From the NCBI RefSeq assembly GCF_018919385.1, contig NZ_JAHLMF010000001.1, forward strand, positions 248,001 through 312,000: a DNA stretch of 64,000 nt. The letters are read 5' to 3'. The position numbers and the translations under genes are program-made. Below, piece by piece: positions 1 through 8,515 of the stretch (position 1 is the first letter of the stretch; every line of letters starts with the position of its first letter). The stretch is from Geomonas diazotrophica. Its GTDB lineage: Bacteria > Desulfobacterota > Desulfuromonadia > Geobacterales > Geobacteraceae. The notes beneath the pieces are model-generated. The model was not told where the DNA came from and searched no databases. It worked only from the letters and a program-made list of their open reading frames with translations.

Positions 1-91
1 ACTGAGCCGTGTCGGCACCGCCACCGTTACAGCCGGAGAGAAAAACGAGCACTGCAATAAAAGCCAGGGTAAGCCGCTTGCCGGGCCTCAT
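1..91 (-). CDS. Lipoprotein, 5' end only (partial)
   Basis: This is a minus-strand reading frame of about 30 codons that runs off the window edge. It starts at an ATG (complement of 89-91) behind a strong AGGAGG ribosome site at 96-101. The first 19 residues form a basic n-region, a hydrophobic core and a lipobox of the type LSGC, so the product should be lipid-anchored after cleavage before Cys19. The residues after the Cys are Gly/Asn-rich, a common linker. The function cannot be read from this fragment. It diverges from the gene starting at 289, so 92-288 should carry promoters for both. Confidence 0.75.
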   Translation of the reverse strand, partial: MRPGKRLTLAFIAVLVFLSGCNGGGADTAQ

Positions 92-288
92 AAAACCTCC
101 TATCAACTGTTTTTTCTGCCTATCGGCCAATACCTCTTTTTTATTTAATTATTTTCTCCTTCTCCCAAGGCTTCGGGTCGCTCCGCGCCAGCGCCGCCTG
201 CGATAATCCCCTGACACCTTTGTTGCGCCTGCCGACGGCGAGGGTAAAATTAGCCTGTTTTAATTTGATGCCATAAGGGAGGGCGATC

Positions 289-3210
289 ATGAACTGGGAG
301 ACACATGCCCGGCAGGCAGAAGTGAAGCTGCGAGCTTCCCGCATCCCCGGGTCCGAGGAGATCATTTCTCTCATCAAGCGGGTCAACCCAACGTCTCTTC
401 CACTTTCCGACTCGGATAGGGAACGGGGTTACCGGTTGAAGAGCGAGTTGCAGAACCTGCTCCTGGAGAACTACGGCGAGAGCTTCCGGCTCGACCGGCA
501 TCCCTACAGCGACAACATCCTCCTCATCAGACACAGGTCGATTCCGACCGTCGACGCCTGCCATACCCACATCAGATCGCTGTCCGCCAAGGCGCTCGAC
601 GCACTTGACGATCCCCCGCCCGTTCCGGTACCTGCAGCCACGGCGAAGCCAGCAGCGAAAAAACGGCTGAGCCAGGCGGAACCGGGTGCTCCTGCCGGGG
701 AGGCGCTCAACACCGCCCAGCAACTGCTCGCCGAGTACGACTTCCCCGGCGCGGAGGAGCGCCTCACGGGGATCCGGATCAGGGACCGGAAAGAGTTGAC
801 ATACCTGATCAAGGGGGTGCGCATCCTTGTCGAAGAAATGGGTGCCTACGAAAGCGCCGCGGCTACCATCCTCTCCCAGCCTGCGGAGTTCCAGGGCGAG
901 AGACGGGTGCGTGAACTCCTCGCGCTGTCCTGCTACGGCAGGGACATGATCCCGGAGGCCAGGGCGCTTCTGGACACGCTCCGCCCCGACGAGCTGGGCA
1001 AGAGCGCCCTTTTGGCCTACGCCGACATCTCTTTCCGGGACGGCAACCTCTCCGCCGCGATGGCTCTTTTGCAGCTTTCGGAGGCGAAAGAGGGGATCCT
1101 GCCGGCGGAAACGGAGCTCAGGAAGAAAATCGAGGCGTGCATGCGGGCGGAGGCGGAGAAACTGATGCGGCGGGCTGAGGGCGCGTTCGCGGCGGGCGAA
1201 TTGGAACAGGTGGAATCGCTGGCCCGGCAGGCTCTTGCACATTCCCCACGCTACCAGGAGGCCCGCCAACTGCTCAGGAAGGTGGATGCGATCAAGACCG
1301 CCGGGGAAATCGGAGCCCTGTGGTCGCAGTACGAGGCGATGGCGGCGCCTGAACAAAGGCTCGACTTGCTTGGAAAGCTGCTGGAACTCGACACGAACAA
1401 CGAGGAGCGCATCAAAGGCCTCATTGCTACAGAGAAGGCTCTGGTCAGGCGGAGGACGGCAGATGACCGCCTGCAGGAACTCGCCACCCTCGCGGCCCGG
1501 GAGGACTGGTCGCGATGCTTCGACATCCTCCATTGGCTGACTCGCCAGGACGACGCTGAGAGGTTCGATGTCGCCTTCGACATTGCCCCAAGTTTCTCCG
1601 TGCTCTACCGTAACCGCAGGCTGTTCAAGCTCCCCGCGCCCGAAGCCAAGAAGATATGGCTTGACCTTGTGGCGGTCAAGGCGCGGCTTTTGGACGGGAA
1701 CCAGGATGGTTGCCTTGAGCGCTTCGAACAGATCAAGCGCTACTTTGATAGCTACCCGTATTTCAGCGAGGAGTACGATCGCCTGGTAACTTGCGAGTCG
1801 GAGGCTGCCAGGAACGAGGCGGATAAACTGATGAAGGAGCTCTATTTTGAAGCCTCGTCGTTGATGGAGGCAAGGGTGCTCGCCGCCCGGCTGCGCAGGA
1901 CGATAACGAAGCTGCCACCCGATGAAGTCGCCCGCTTCCGGTCCATGATCGACCTGGCGGTTTCGTATCACATCCCTAAAAACAGCGAGGAAGATAATCT
2001 CGATGATTACCGGACGTTGCTCTTGATCGGCAATGCCGCCAAGGCCGCCTCCCTGCGGGAGTCCATCAGCGATCGCGACCGGGTCGCCTCGATCGACCGT
2101 GAGACTGCCGAGTATTTCGCCATCTCCGTGGAACCCATTGCCGTGACCGTCTCGCCGGACGCCCCCTTAGACTTGACAAGCGAACCGGGGTCGCCACTGA
2201 CCCAGATCGGCGAATCTCCCCGACATGTGCTCTTCAGGGAGGACGAGGAAACCATCATCGTCGTGGACCTCGCCAGGCCAGGAGCAGCGAGGTACAGGTC
2301 CCCTCACTTCAAAAACCTGGGCTACCTCGACTCCCTTCCCGACAGGGACATCTTCCTGTTCGCCAACACCGTTACCTGCAACAACGTGTGGCGGGCAAAG
2401 CTGTCGGAAGCGGAGGCATGTTTCTGCGCCGAAATAGAGGTCAACCGGAACTACACCTACGAGGGGCGTGCTTCCTTCATCGGGATGTTCATGTCCAGCA
2501 GCAAGGACAACGATTACTACGCGTGCATCGAGGAGAGTGACGGGGTAAGGGTGGTGAAACAGAGCCTCGATGTGCATAGCAGCACGGTGAGAAGCTTTCA
2601 CCTCAAAGGCGAGGTGAGCGGTATCAGCAGGGCTTCGTACCACCCCGACACGCTCCTGATATGCACCGACAGCGGCACCTTCCTCCTCAACAGCAACCTT
2701 GACCTTCCCCACGGCTCGAGCCCGCTGGCCCGCACTTTCCCGATGCGGCTGTTCGCCCTCCACATCGAGAAGCTGAACGTGTACATCTCAGACAATGTCG
2801 TCAAGGTCCTCAACTCGAAGCTGAGGATCATAAAGCAGTATCCGAACTCCTCCGCGGGAACGTTCGTCTCCTCGCCAGGCGTCATGGCTTTATGCACCGA
2901 GACCGATACGGCCCTCATCAGTCTCGCAACCGGCAAGGGGACCTTTTACGACCTCAACAGCAACAAGTTCAGCCAGACAATCCCCCTGGGGCGGCTACTG
3001 TGGACGAATACGCCGACCAGGTGGCACTGCTTCGATTACGACAAGGGCTCCTCCACCCTGGTCGTCAAGGACATCACCCACGAACTCGCCACCCTTTTGG
3101 AGTGGCGGGTGATCTGCACGCCGGATCAGGACGGTGACACTCAGCTTGCGAACATCAGGCAGTTTGAGGACCCCGCCTTTTTCAACCTCCCTGCCAAGGC
3201 ACCGGCATAA
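289..3210 (+). CDS. Large repeat protein: helical (TPR-like) region plus C-terminal propeller-like region
   Basis: A 973-residue protein without a clear signal peptide or membrane segment. The ATG at 289 sits behind AAGGGAGG. Residues about 1-100 are a small N-terminal region. A Pro/Ala linker (about 105-130) follows. From about 140 to 560 the sequence is alpha-helical, with repeated A-x-x-L-L patterns typical of TPR/SEL-like solenoids. Beyond about residue 640 it changes to beta-rich repeats with aromatic and Asp/Gly turns, resembling a WD/PQQ-type propeller, although no canonical WD pairs are visible. I do not recognise the family. It may be a scaffold or sensor. It is transcribed away from the lipoprotein at 1-91 and followed by a long AT-rich gap, so it is probably monocistronic. 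Confidence 0.8.
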   Translation: MNWETHARQAEVKLRASRIPGSEEIISLIKRVNPTSLPLSDSDRERGYRLKSELQNLLLENYGESFRLDRHPYSDNILLIRHRSIPTVDACHTHIRSLSAKALDALDDPPPVPVPAATAKPAAKKRLSQAEPGAPAGEALNTAQQLLAEYDFPGAEERLTGIRIRDRKELTYLIKGVRILVEEMGAYESAAATILSQPAEFQGERRVRELLALSCYGRDMIPEARALLDTLRPDELGKSALLAYADISFRDGNLSAAMALLQLSEAKEGILPAETELRKKIEACMRAEAEKLMRRAEGAFAAGELEQVESLARQALAHSPRYQEARQLLRKVDAIKTAGEIGALWSQYEAMAAPEQRLDLLGKLLELDTNNEERIKGLIATEKALVRRRTADDRLQELATLAAREDWSRCFDILHWLTRQDDAERFDVAFDIAPSFSVLYRNRRLFKLPAPEAKKIWLDLVAVKARLLDGNQDGCLERFEQIKRYFDSYPYFSEEYDRLVTCESEAARNEADKLMKELYFEASSLMEARVLAARLRRTITKLPPDEVARFRSMIDLAVSYHIPKNSEEDNLDDYRTLLLIGNAAKAASLRESISDRDRVASIDRETAEYFAISVEPIAVTVSPDAPLDLTSEPGSPLTQIGESPRHVLFREDEETIIVVDLARPGAARYRSPHFKNLGYLDSLPDRDIFLFANTVTCNNVWRAKLSEAEACFCAEIEVNRNYTYEGRASFIGMFMSSSKDNDYYACIEESDGVRVVKQSLDVHSSTVRSFHLKGEVSGISRASYHPDTLLICTDSGTFLLNSNLDLPHGSSPLARTFPMRLFALHIEKLNVYISDNVVKVLNSKLRIIKQYPNSSAGTFVSSPGVMALCTETDTALISLATGKGTFYDLNSNKFSQTIPLGRLLWTNTPTRWHCFDYDKGSSTLVVKDITHELATLLEWRVICTPDQDGDTQLANIRQFEDPAFFNLPAKAPA

Positions 3211-3740
3211 GCCGGCGATGCCGCCGAACCGCGCCTGGCCCCGGCAGCGGGTCGGCGCCCGGATTGAAAGCGCGCCGGCAACGTCACGTCGTTTTGACGA
3301 CCTGCACTACGAGGTGAGGGGAATACCGTGCAGCTCTCTTAGCTCATGAGGGAGAGTGCCGTCTGCGAGCCCTGTAAGCTCCCGAAATGCTTGCCTGCCG
3401 CCACGAGAAAAACCTGACCGCCTGGAGCGACTCCCGCCAAACGTTTCGGTTTTATAACAAAATTCTATAATAATTATAATTCCAAATATCAACATATGCA
3501 TAAAAAAATTATTTACTCGCCCCATCGCAACATGCTACCTTTTCGTCACTTTTTTCCAGACAGAATCGTGCATGCTGCTGTCACAGGCACTACGTGACAC
3601 TGTGCATAAAACTCAGCGTTATGGCACAACGAGCAGCAGCATACAGGCGAATACCGCGTTTTACAAAACCGGCACAGTCTGCATCTGCCTGAAAGGCCAC
3701 GCCTGCACGAGTCATCCGGCACGACCGGCGTCGCGACAGC
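3211..3740. other. Intergenic region with an AT-rich block
   Basis: No convincing gene is present. The stretch at about 3450-3515 is strikingly AT-rich compared with its surroundings, and 3540-3740 is moderately AT-rich. The second part is probably the promoter region of the riboswitch-controlled cytochrome gene downstream. No clear terminator for the upstream gene was found. Short open frames here lack ribosome sites and conserved features. Confidence 0.5.
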
Positions 3741-3744
3741 GTAA

Positions 3745-3842
3745 AATACGATAGACGATAATACTAAACCATCCGCGAGGATGGGGCGGAAAGCCTACAG
3801 GGTCTCACAGAGACAGCCGGGTTGCCGAAATATCTCACGATA
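3745..3842 (+). promoter_or_regulatory. GEMM-I type cyclic-dinucleotide riboswitch, variant with A at the G20 position
   Basis: Diagnostic GEMM-I blocks are present in order: the AAACC segment (about 3766-3770), a hairpin with a GCGA GNRA-type tetraloop between CATCC and GGATG, the junction block GGGGCGGAAAGCC (3783-3795), a variable P3 stem (GTCTC..GAGAC) and the receptor block GCCGGGTTGCCG (3816-3827). Aligned by eye to the Vibrio Vc2 aptamer, the base at the ligand-recognition position G20 is A here. That change characterises the Geobacter GEMM-Ib subgroup reported to prefer 3',3'-cGAMP (cAG) over c-di-GMP. It lies in the leader of a multiheme cytochrome gene, the usual target of that subgroup. 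Ligand preference is inferred from one aligned base. Confidence 0.85.
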
Positions 3843-3864
3843 TCGAAGCAACCCGGCTTTTTTT
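3815..3864 (+). terminator. Rho-independent terminator of the riboswitch expression platform
   Basis: The left arm AGCCGGGTTGC (3815-3825) pairs perfectly with GCAACCCGGCT (3848-3858). An inner ATATC/GATAT stem is also present, and a run of seven T follows. The left arm is the same segment the aptamer needs for its receptor block, so aptamer folding and termination are mutually exclusive. Ligand binding should therefore switch the cytochrome gene ON. Confidence 0.9.
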
Positions 3865-3982
3865 GTGCGCACATCCGGAGTTGTTCACGGTAAGCGAGCC
3901 GAACTCGCTCGCCCAAGGCACTCCCGGAGGGTTTTACCCCCGGGGAAGGACAACCAGAAGCTTTTCGCAAGAAGGAGGTTTT

Positions 3983-6952
3983 ATGAAACAAACCCGCCTG
4001 GTACTCGTCGTCGTACTCTGTTGCCTCACCCTTTCCGGGCTGCTGTCGCAAGCATTCGGGGCAAGCGCCGCCATTCTCGGCTGGAACAACCTGGGCATGC
4101 ACTGCATGGACAGCGACTACTCCGTCTTTTCCATACTCCCCCCCTACAACACCATCGAGGCGCAGCTCCTCGTGGGGGGCAAGCTCATGCAGAGCGGTTC
4201 GGGCTACACGGTGAGCTACGAGGCAGTCGCCGATCCCGACGGATCCATCAACTCCACGTCCATCGGCAAGGGGAACTGGGGGCAGTTCGCCAACGCCCTC
4301 TACGGCCTGCCGGCTTCCGCGAGCGCCGACAACGGGCTGGCCGGCTGGAGCATGCCGGGCCTGGCCAACGTCCCGCAGCGGATGAGGTTCGAGACCTACA
4401 ACGCCCCGGCTTCCGGCGTCTCGACGCCGGTCAACTGGTTCCGCGCCGAAGGGATCCCGATCACCCCGATCGACGACAAGGGGAACAAGAACTCGTACCC
4501 GCTCATGCGCCTTGTGGCCCGGGACGCGGGCAACACGGTGATCGCGAAGAGCGACATCGTCCTGCCGGTATCCGACGAGATGGACTGCAGCGTCTGCCAC
4601 AGCTCCGGGACCATGGCGGCGGCGCAACCCGCTTCCGGCTGGGTCTTCGCCCCGACCAAGGATCGCGATTACCGCCTGAACATCATCCGCCTGCACGACG
4701 AGCAGCAGTTCGGCCAAAACGGTGCACTGTACCGGGACGCACTCGCCGCCAAGGGACTGGACGCCGGAGGGCTCTACGCAACCGTAGCCGCTGGAAGACC
4801 GATCCTCTGCGCGGCCTGTCATGCCTCCGAGGCACTCGGCACTGCCAGTTTCACCAGTAGCAACGGTTCGGTGCCGCCGCTCACCTCTTCCATGCACACC
4901 AAGCACGCCGCCGTGAAAGACCCGGTCCTGAACGTCACCCTGGACGATGCCACAAACCGTAACGCCTGTTACCGCTGCCACCCCGGCTCGGCCACGCGCT
5001 GCCTGCGCGGCGCCATGGGCAGCGCCATAGCCACCGACGGCTCCATGGCGATGCAGTGCCAGAGCTGCCACGGCAGCATGTCCCAGGTAGGTTCCAGCTC
5101 CAGGGTCGGCTGGTTCATGGAGCCGAACTGCCAGAACTGTCACACCGGCACCGCGGTGAAGAACAGCGGGCAGATACGCTATACCAGCGTGTTCGACAGC
5201 ACCGGCGGACCGCGTATCCCCGCCGACCCGACCTTCGCCACCACGCCCGACACCCCGGCACCGGGGCTGTCCCTGTACCGCTTCTCGGTCGGCCACGGCG
5301 GCCTGCAGTGCTCGGCATGTCACGGCTCCACCCACGCCGAGTTCCCCTCCTCGCACCGAAACGACAACATCAGGAACGTCCAGCTCCAGGGGCACGGCGG
5401 GGTGACGGTCGAATGCACCGCGTGCCATGCCAGCACGCCCACCACCGCCAACGGCGGCCCCCACGGGATGCACCCGGTCGGCCAGAGCTGGGTCAGCGGT
5501 CACCATGACCTGATCAGTTCCGTGGGCGTTGCCTCGTGCAAGGCCTGCCACGGCACCGATTACCGGGGCACCGTCCTCTCCAGGATGCAGGCAGACCGCA
5601 CCATGAGTCTGGGCGACTTCGGCACCCAGTCCTTTTTCCGCGGGGCGACCATTGGGTGCTACACCTGCCACCAGGGGCCGTCCAACTCCGGGTTCAACAG
5701 TGCAGCCGCCCCCACCGTCGGCAACGTGACCGGCGCCGGAGTGGCCGGAGCTTCGGTAGTCATGACCATACCGGTTACCGGGGTGAACGCCGTCCTGCGC
5801 ATCGTGAGCCAACCCGCCAACGGCACCGTAGGTCTTGTCAACGGCGTCGCCACCTACTACCCCGGTGAAGGGTTCACCGGGACCGACACGTTCACCTTCG
5901 CAGCCTACGACGGCGCCAAGAACTCCAACCTCGGCACCGGCACGGTAACCATCGCCCCCGGCGCCCCCGTCATAACCCAGAATCCCGCCAGCGTCACGGT
6001 GGCGGCAGGCAGTGCAGCCAGCTTCACCGTCGCGGCATCCGGCAGCGCTCCCCTGAGTTACCAGTGGTTCAAGAACGGCAGCGCCGTCGCCGGAGCAACG
6101 ACACCGGTTCTCTCCATTCCCGCCGCCGGCTCCGTCGACGCCGGTTCCTACTATGCCGTGGTGAGCAACTATGCGGGCTCCGCCACCAGCAGCGCCGCCG
6201 TCCTCACCGTGACCTACCCGGCACCTGCCATCACCGGCTTCACCCCCGCCTCCGGGAGCGCCGGGAGCACGGTCACCGTGAACGGCACCAACTTCGTCGG
6301 GGTCAACTCGGTGAAGTTCAACGGCACGAGCGCCAGCTTCACCCAGGTCTCCGCGACCCAGCTCAGCGCCACCGTCCCGCAAGGCGCCACCACCGGCCCG
6401 GTCAGCGTCACCACGGCCAACGGTACGGCCACGAGCTCGACCTCCTTCACCGTTTTGGTCTCCCCGACCATCACCGGGTTCACTCCGGGCTACGGCGGCG
6501 TCGGGACTGCCGTCACCGTCACCGGCTCCAACTTCACCGGCGTGACCGCCGTCAAATTCAACGGCGTGAGCGCCCCCTTCACCGTCACTTCGGGCACGAC
6601 CCTGGTCACCGGCGTCCCCGCCGGGGCCACCAGCGGCAAGCTCACCGTCACCGCAACCGGCGGCACCGCGACCAGCAGCTCGAGCTTCTCCGTCTCCGGC
6701 AAGAGCGTCGCTCCCAGGATCAAGAGCTTCTCCCCCAGTTCCGGCAAGGTTGGCAGCACCATCACCGTGACCGGCACCAACCTGGGCGGCATGACGTCCG
6801 CGAGGATCGGCGGGGTCGGTGCGCCGTTCGCCGTGGTTTCCGCCGGGAAGGTGCTGCTGACGGTGCCGACCGGAGCCAAGAGCGGCAGGATCTCCGTGAC
6901 CACCGCAGGGGGGACCGGCACCTCCAGTTCCAACTTCACGGTTCTGCCGTAA
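3983..6952 (+). CDS. Secreted nine-heme c-type cytochrome with Ig-like and TIG/IPT domains
   Basis: A 989-residue exported protein. The chosen ATG at 3983 has GGAGG seven bases upstream and begins a classic Sec signal peptide (cleavage near the AFGASA stretch, about residue 28). Nine CXXCH heme motifs lie between about residues 202 and 563: CSVCH, CAACH, CYRCH, CQSCH, CQNCH, CSACH, CTACH, CKACH and CYTCH. The C-terminal 400 residues hold a cadherin/Ig-like domain with an FTGTDTFTF signature (about 575-655), an Ig-like domain with SYQWFKNG (about 660-743), and three TIG/IPT repeats beginning ITGFTP, ITGFTP and IKSFSP (745-989). Such domains mediate surface attachment, so a role in extracellular electron transfer is likely. 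It is controlled by the riboswitch at 3745-3864 and followed by a terminator at 6991. Confidence 0.92.
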   Translation: MKQTRLVLVVVLCCLTLSGLLSQAFGASAAILGWNNLGMHCMDSDYSVFSILPPYNTIEAQLLVGGKLMQSGSGYTVSYEAVADPDGSINSTSIGKGNWGQFANALYGLPASASADNGLAGWSMPGLANVPQRMRFETYNAPASGVSTPVNWFRAEGIPITPIDDKGNKNSYPLMRLVARDAGNTVIAKSDIVLPVSDEMDCSVCHSSGTMAAAQPASGWVFAPTKDRDYRLNIIRLHDEQQFGQNGALYRDALAAKGLDAGGLYATVAAGRPILCAACHASEALGTASFTSSNGSVPPLTSSMHTKHAAVKDPVLNVTLDDATNRNACYRCHPGSATRCLRGAMGSAIATDGSMAMQCQSCHGSMSQVGSSSRVGWFMEPNCQNCHTGTAVKNSGQIRYTSVFDSTGGPRIPADPTFATTPDTPAPGLSLYRFSVGHGGLQCSACHGSTHAEFPSSHRNDNIRNVQLQGHGGVTVECTACHASTPTTANGGPHGMHPVGQSWVSGHHDLISSVGVASCKACHGTDYRGTVLSRMQADRTMSLGDFGTQSFFRGATIGCYTCHQGPSNSGFNSAAAPTVGNVTGAGVAGASVVMTIPVTGVNAVLRIVSQPANGTVGLVNGVATYYPGEGFTGTDTFTFAAYDGAKNSNLGTGTVTIAPGAPVITQNPASVTVAAGSAASFTVAASGSAPLSYQWFKNGSAVAGATTPVLSIPAAGSVDAGSYYAVVSNYAGSATSSAAVLTVTYPAPAITGFTPASGSAGSTVTVNGTNFVGVNSVKFNGTSASFTQVSATQLSATVPQGATTGPVSVTTANGTATSSTSFTVLVSPTITGFTPGYGGVGTAVTVTGSNFTGVTAVKFNGVSAPFTVTSGTTLVTGVPAGATSGKLTVTATGGTATSSSSFSVSGKSVAPRIKSFSPSSGKVGSTITVTGTNLGGMTSARIGGVGAPFAVVSAGKVLLTVPTGAKSGRISVTTAGGTGTSSSNFTVLP

Positions 6953-6990
6953 CGCTGCAACCGGCTTCCGGCACCACGTTCGCCACGCAG

Positions 6991-7028
6991 GAAGAGCCCT
7001 CGGCAACAGCCGAGGGCTCTTCTTTTTC
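6991..7028 (+). terminator. Rho-independent terminator after the nine-heme cytochrome gene
   Basis: GAGCCCTCGGC and GCCGAGGGCTC form a long perfect stem with a short ACA-type loop (about 6993-7019), followed by TTCTTTTTCTTT. It is 38 bases past the stop codon. Confidence 0.9.
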
Positions 7029-7218
7029 TTTCATTACTTCGCCGGCGGTGGTGTTCTGCCCCCCCCGCACGCATCAGAACCTGAACAACGGTTCCGGGCC
7101 AACTGTGCAGAGGCTGAATACCGCACAGAAACAGATTATCAACTCCGTAGCCGCACCCTCCCCGGTTACACCTTGACGTCTTCCTTTCCGGCAGGCCGGA
7201 CCGGGGTGGGCACCGTCC

Positions 7219-7247
7219 TTGACAAGAGGAACGATTTTCATTAGGGT
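7219..7247 (+). promoter_or_regulatory. Sigma-70 type promoter for a candidate small RNA
   Basis: A perfect TTGACA (7219-7224) is followed after exactly 17 bases by TAGGGT (7242-7247). A start near 7254 would produce a roughly 100-nt transcript ending at the terminator at 7321-7352. The -10 element matches consensus only partly. Confidence 0.5.
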
Positions 7248-7253
7248 ACCGTC

Positions 7254-7352
7254 GCAGGCAACCGTGGGCCGAGGTTGCCGGGCCGGACCTCCCAACACCT
7301 CCATTCCGTTGCAACAGAAAAAGCCCTCAGGCCAACGCCGAGGGCTTTCGTT
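7254..7352 (+). ncRNA. Candidate small RNA or attenuated leader upstream of trmO
   Basis: Between the promoter-like site and trmO lies a compact two-hairpin segment. The first stem is GGCAACC/GGTTGCC (7257-7279). The second is a terminator hairpin (7322-7347, AGCCCTC..GAGGGCT with a GGC/GCC extension) followed by TTCGTTTTCG. No open frame with a ribosome site is present. It could be an independent sRNA or a trmO leader with premature termination. No known RNA family was recognised. Confidence 0.4.
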
Positions 7353-7394
7353 TTCGCTCCGGCTCCACTAGAACCAAAGGAAGTGTCAGGCTGC

Positions 7395-7913
7395 ATGATT
7401 CAAGAGCAAAGCTTTACCTACCGCCCCATCGGCCTCTTGCGATCCCCCTATTCCCGCCGCATCGAGGCGCCGCACCAGGGCACCGTGATAGCCGGCACCG
7501 AAACCGGCGACTTCGCCACTGCCACCCTGGAACTCCGGGACTGGCTGGAGGAAAAGGCGATCCAGGACCTGGGGGGCTTCCAGAGACTTTGGCTGATTTT
7601 CGCCTTCCACCGCAGCGAAGGGTGGAAAAGCAACGTGAAGCCACCCCGCGGGGGGCCCAAACGCGGCGTCCTGGCAACAAGATCGCCGCACCGCCCCAAC
7701 TCCATCGGGCTGTCGGCCGTGGAACTGGTGAGGGTGGAAGGGAAAACGCTGCACCTGCGCGGGGTGGACCTGCTGGACGGTACGCCCATTCTGGACATCA
7801 AACCGTACGTCCCGTATGCCGACGCCTTCCCCGATTCCAAGGCGGGTTGGATAGACGAGATGGATGCCAAGGTGGGCCGCTATTTCGCACCGGGTCCCCG
7901 CAAGCCCCGGTGA
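7395..7913 (+). CDS. trmO: tRNA (adenine37-N6)-methyltransferase TrmO (TsaA/YaeB family)
   Basis: A 172-residue protein of the TsaA/TrmO beta-barrel family. This family uses S-adenosylmethionine to methylate N6 of t6A37 in tRNAs reading ACY codons. Family signatures are intact: the PIGLLRSPY N-terminal strand, RSPHRPNSIGLS near residue 100, and ILDIKPYVPYADAF near residue 135. The ATG at 7395 is chosen because homologues begin with a short lead into the F-x-x-x-PIG strand. The Shine-Dalgarno (AAGGAAG) is rather distant. The 3' end overlaps the convergent TSCPD gene by 34 bases. The 29 or so codons upstream that stay in frame overlap the sRNA-like hairpin and are judged non-coding. Confidence 0.9.
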   Translation: MIQEQSFTYRPIGLLRSPYSRRIEAPHQGTVIAGTETGDFATATLELRDWLEEKAIQDLGGFQRLWLIFAFHRSEGWKSNVKPPRGGPKRGVLATRSPHRPNSIGLSAVELVRVEGKTLHLRGVDLLDGTPILDIKPYVPYADAFPDSKAGWIDEMDAKVGRYFAPGPRKPR

Positions 7914-8245
7914 CCGGCGGCTGCGGCATCGGGGGACTCCACGACCTCGCGCAGGGCCTCGGAGACCGCATTCATGCAGGTGTCCTTCCCGTAGTAGCAG
8001 CCAATCCCCCCCAGGGCCTTCACCGCCTCCCGGGGGTCCAGGCCCGACCTCAGGCCATAGGAGAGTATCCTGGTCAGGCCGTCGAAGACGGCAGCCCCAC
8101 AGTGGCCTGCCTTGCCGAACCGGACGAAGATCTCGAAGGGCTTTCCCCTGGGATCCGTGGTGACGGTGACGTAGATCCTGCCGCAGTGGGTCTCTTTCTG
8201 GAAGGTGATACTCGGAACGGAACCGGGACGCGCCTTCTTCTTCAT
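7880..8245 (-). CDS. TSCPD domain protein
   Basis: A 121-residue protein with the TSCPD domain found at the C terminus of B12-dependent ribonucleotide reductases and as stand-alone proteins. Family features include the THCGRIYVTV strand, FEIFVRFGKAGHCGAAVFDGL, and C-x5-C elements near GCYYGKDTCMNAV. The cysteines suggest metal or nucleotide-reductase-related binding, but the stand-alone role is unknown. The start ATG has a GGGAGGT ribosome site. The last residues (Ala/Gly-rich) overlap trmO in the convergent orientation. Confidence 0.8.
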   Translation of the reverse strand: MKKKARPGSVPSITFQKETHCGRIYVTVTTDPRGKPFEIFVRFGKAGHCGAAVFDGLTRILSYGLRSGLDPREAVKALGGIGCYYGKDTCMNAVSEALREVVESPDAAAAGHRGLRGPGAK

Positions 8246-8515
8246 AGCTGAACCTCCCTCCCCCTCTCAACACCGGTCAAGATTGGAATTCGACGCCTGA
8301 CAGTATAGCGACCCCTCTCGCCGGCACAACGCTTTGTCCCATCGGCACCCACTCTGTCCTTTTTGCGGACACCGGCGCCGCACCTCTTCTTTGCAACTCC
8401 TTGAAAATTCGCGATAGAGCATGATGGTACACCCCCTGCTACTCCGCTATGGCAGGCCGGCCGGCTGCACCTTCTGGGGACAGCGGCCCACATCGGAGCT
8501 TGAGGAGGAACCAAC

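Noticed and set aside
3307-3525. Minus-strand frame beginning with a hydrophobic Ile-rich segment
   Set aside because: It has no ribosome site. The hydrophobic part comes from the AT-rich block, and the remainder has no family resemblance or coding bias.
3641-3660. TGGCAC motif resembling a sigma-54 -24 element
   Set aside because: The expected TTGC element at the -12 spacing is absent.
3572-3754. 60-residue plus-strand frame before the riboswitch
   Set aside because: It lacks a ribosome site and lies in the probable promoter region of the cytochrome leader.
3764-7006. Long minus-strand frame opposite the nine-heme cytochrome
   Set aside because: Composition is low-complexity Gly/Ala/Arg with no domains, and the plus strand has nine CXXCH motifs and clear Ig/TIG domains.
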